DNA of 64,000 bases from JAXDMU01 sp963762435 (GTDB lineage Bacteria; Pseudomonadota; Alphaproteobacteria; ATCC43930; CGMCC-115725), in the NCBI GenBank assembly GCA_963762435.1, contig CAVXLN010000003.1:1-64000 (forward strand), in the 5' to 3' direction. The notes below the pieces were generated by a model. The model had not been told where the DNA came from. It worked only from the letters and a program-made list of their open reading frames with translations, and searched no databases. This document shows positions 62,823-64,000 of the stretch, in pieces. The stretch's first letter is position 1. Every line of letters begins with the position of its first letter. Made by a program: the position numbers and the translations under genes.

Positions 62823-64000
62823 CTAGCGCACTCCGCTCGGCCAGAAGATGATGCGGATCGTCTGCAGCAAGATGCGGGCATCCAGCAATATGTCGAAATT
62901 CTTGATGTAGTAGAGATCATATTCAAGCTTGGCGCGGGCATCCGCGACCGAGGCGCCATAGGGGAAATTGACTTGGGCCCAGCCGGTCAGGCCGGCCTTG
63001 ACGACATGCCGCTCGGGATAGAGCTCGATGTTGCGGGTCAGCTGATCGATGAAGACCGGCCGCTCCGGCCGCGGCCCGACCAGCGACATGTCGCCGGCCA
63101 GGATATTGATGAGCTGCGGGATCTCGTCGACCCGCGTACGCCGGAGGATGGATCCTACCCGGGTGATGCGGCTGTCGCGCAATGACGCCCATTGCGGCCC
63201 GTGCCGCTCGGCGTCCTGGCGCATGCTGCGGAGCTTGATCAGCGAGAAGATGCGGCCGTCCTTGGTCACACGCTCCTGGCGGAAGAAGACGGGGCCGGGG
63301 CTTTCGAGCCGAATGCAGATCATGGCGATCACGAGCACCGGCAGCGTCAGGACGAGGCCCAAGAGGCTCACCACGATGTCGAGGAAGCGCTTGGCCACAA
63401 GATCGATGAGCCGGATCCGGAAGCCTTCGGCATAGACGAGCCAGCCAAGCTCGATCCAGCTGAGATCGATCCGGCCGGTCTCGCGCTCGACGAAGGCCGC
63501 GTGGTTGATCACCGAAAATCCGGCGATCTTGCAATCCAGCAGGCTCTTGATCGGCAGGCCGCGCCGCTCGTCGGCAGCGACGACGATCTCGTCGACGCCG
63601 AGCGCGCGCGCGACCTCCTCGAGCGAGCGGCCATCCGGCTCGAGGATCGCGGCATTCCGGAGCTCGATGGCCGCGCGAACCGGCGTCCCTTCCGCACCGC
63701 TCAAGATCGTTTCGGGGATGAAATGAAGGGCCGCGATCGGCCGCGCCTCCACGGTCATGCTGTCGAGCAGGTGGGCTGCACGCTTGCCGGTGCCGACGAC
63801 CAGGATCGAGCGGCGGAACCATTGCCGATGCAGAAACAGCTCGAACACGGCGCGTGAGAGCGCGCCGGCGCAATAGGCGACCCCGGTCAACGTCATCACG
63901 AGCCCGAAGCATCGGCTGATGCTGTGGAAGATGATCTCATCCGGATAGATCGGCGAGAAGATCAGCCGGATGACCATCGCCTGGGCGATGGCGCCGAGGC
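62823..64000 (-). CDS. Polyprenyl-phosphate sugar transferase (initiating), 5' end beyond window
   Basis: Starts a polysaccharide repeat by moving a sugar-1-phosphate onto undecaprenyl phosphate. The frame is open to the right edge, so the N-terminal membrane part is incomplete. Present are a TM helix, a CoA-binding-like domain (SILVVGTGKRAAHLLDSM ... VDEIVVAADERRG), then the bacterial sugar transferase core: KRFLDIVVSLLGLVLTLPVLV, GPVFFRQERVTKDGRIFSLIKLRSM, RRTRVDEIPQLINILAGDMSLVGPRPERP and GLTGWAQVNFPYG. The layout is that of the PEP-CTERM/exosortase-associated glycosyltransferases (WcaJ/EpsB-like). Confidence 0.9.
   Translation of the reverse strand, partial: LGAIAQAMVIRLIFSPIYPDEIIFHSISRCFGLVMTLTGVAYCAGALSRAVFELFLHRQWFRRSILVVGTGKRAAHLLDSMTVEARPIAALHFIPETILSGAEGTPVRAAIELRNAAILEPDGRSLEEVARALGVDEIVVAADERRGLPIKSLLDCKIAGFSVINHAAFVERETGRIDLSWIELGWLVYAEGFRIRLIDLVAKRFLDIVVSLLGLVLTLPVLVIAMICIRLESPGPVFFRQERVTKDGRIFSLIKLRSMRQDAERHGPQWASLRDSRITRVGSILRRTRVDEIPQLINILAGDMSLVGPRPERPVFIDQLTRNIELYPERHVVKAGLTGWAQVNFPYGASVADARAKLEYDLYYIKNFDILLDARILLQTIRIIFWPSGVR

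Overview
The window is high-GC DNA, most likely from an alphaproteobacterium of Rhodospirillales type. The grounds are the trb conjugation genes with the trbK-alt form, many GC-rich ATGA-coupled genes, a CopC/CopD/Sco/PCuAC copper operon, a DUF3096 mini-protein, a PAS_5-type protein and dispersed palindromes. The genus is not assigned. No complete rRNA or tRNA gene and no CRISPR array was seen. Positions 1 to about 25,090 look like an integrated mobile element, and about 25,090 to 64,000 looks like resident chromosome.

Mobile element. On the minus strand, a decayed P-type transfer module runs right to left: traG', 'trbE, trbJ, trbK, trbL, trbF, trbG (leaving the window at base 1). Two breaks are visible. 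At about 4,180 traG is joined out of frame to the last ~130 codons of trbE, so the rest of traG, trbB, trbC, trbD and most of trbE are missing. At about 5,213 the 5' part of traG is lost and abuts, head to head, a DNA-translocase gene that also seems to lack its own start. Next comes a phosphorothioate (PT) DNA-modification cassette of the single-strand Ssp type: sspA (cysteine desulfurase), sspB (DUF4007), sspC (large P-loop ATPase) and sspD (PAPS-reductase-like), followed by a small membrane protein. Facing them is the ~1,700-residue FtsK/HerA-like protein with a putative PD-(D/E)XK site, the likely restriction partner. A perfect 11-bp-stem palindrome sits just 5' of sspB. Between the cassette and the integrase lie a DUF1778/GNAT toxin-antitoxin pair and a translationally coupled pair: a kinase with two GHKL ATPase domains and a large protein with a receiver-like N-terminus. 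This pair is the best candidate here for an undescribed system. A tyrosine integrase, direct repeats near its start, two copies of a tRNA-3'-end-like att sequence (24,145 and 25,036) and a RelE/HTH module between the att copies close the element.

Chromosomal part. 25.2-26.8 kb: three small envelope proteins. 26.8-31.8 kb: copper operon including a CopD fused to cytochrome c and a further domain. 31.9-34.7 kb: four unrecognised genes, one with a PI3K/HipA-like kinase core. 34.7-53.5 kb: universal stress protein, crotonases, an SDR, PAS protein, a TPR-methyltransferase fusion, gamma-glutamyltransferase, MlaC-like protein, branched-chain aminotransferase, VOC protein, 3-oxoacid CoA-transferase (scoAB), a CurA-type oxidoreductase and CsbD. 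Five paralogous secreted retropepsin-like proteins with two DTGA-type sites each lie in two clusters (43.4-45.4 and 53.7-56.9 kb). 57-61.6 kb: an ExbD-like periplasmic protein, a WD40-caspase-like protein and an SH3/glycine-zipper lipoprotein. 61.7 kb to the end: a GT4 glycosyltransferase and a polyprenyl-phosphate sugar transferase, the edge of a polysaccharide locus.

Functional reading: the element probably cannot transfer itself any longer, but it keeps an apparently intact DNA-modification set and several defence or maintenance modules. All functional calls come from motifs and remembered family features, not from a database search.
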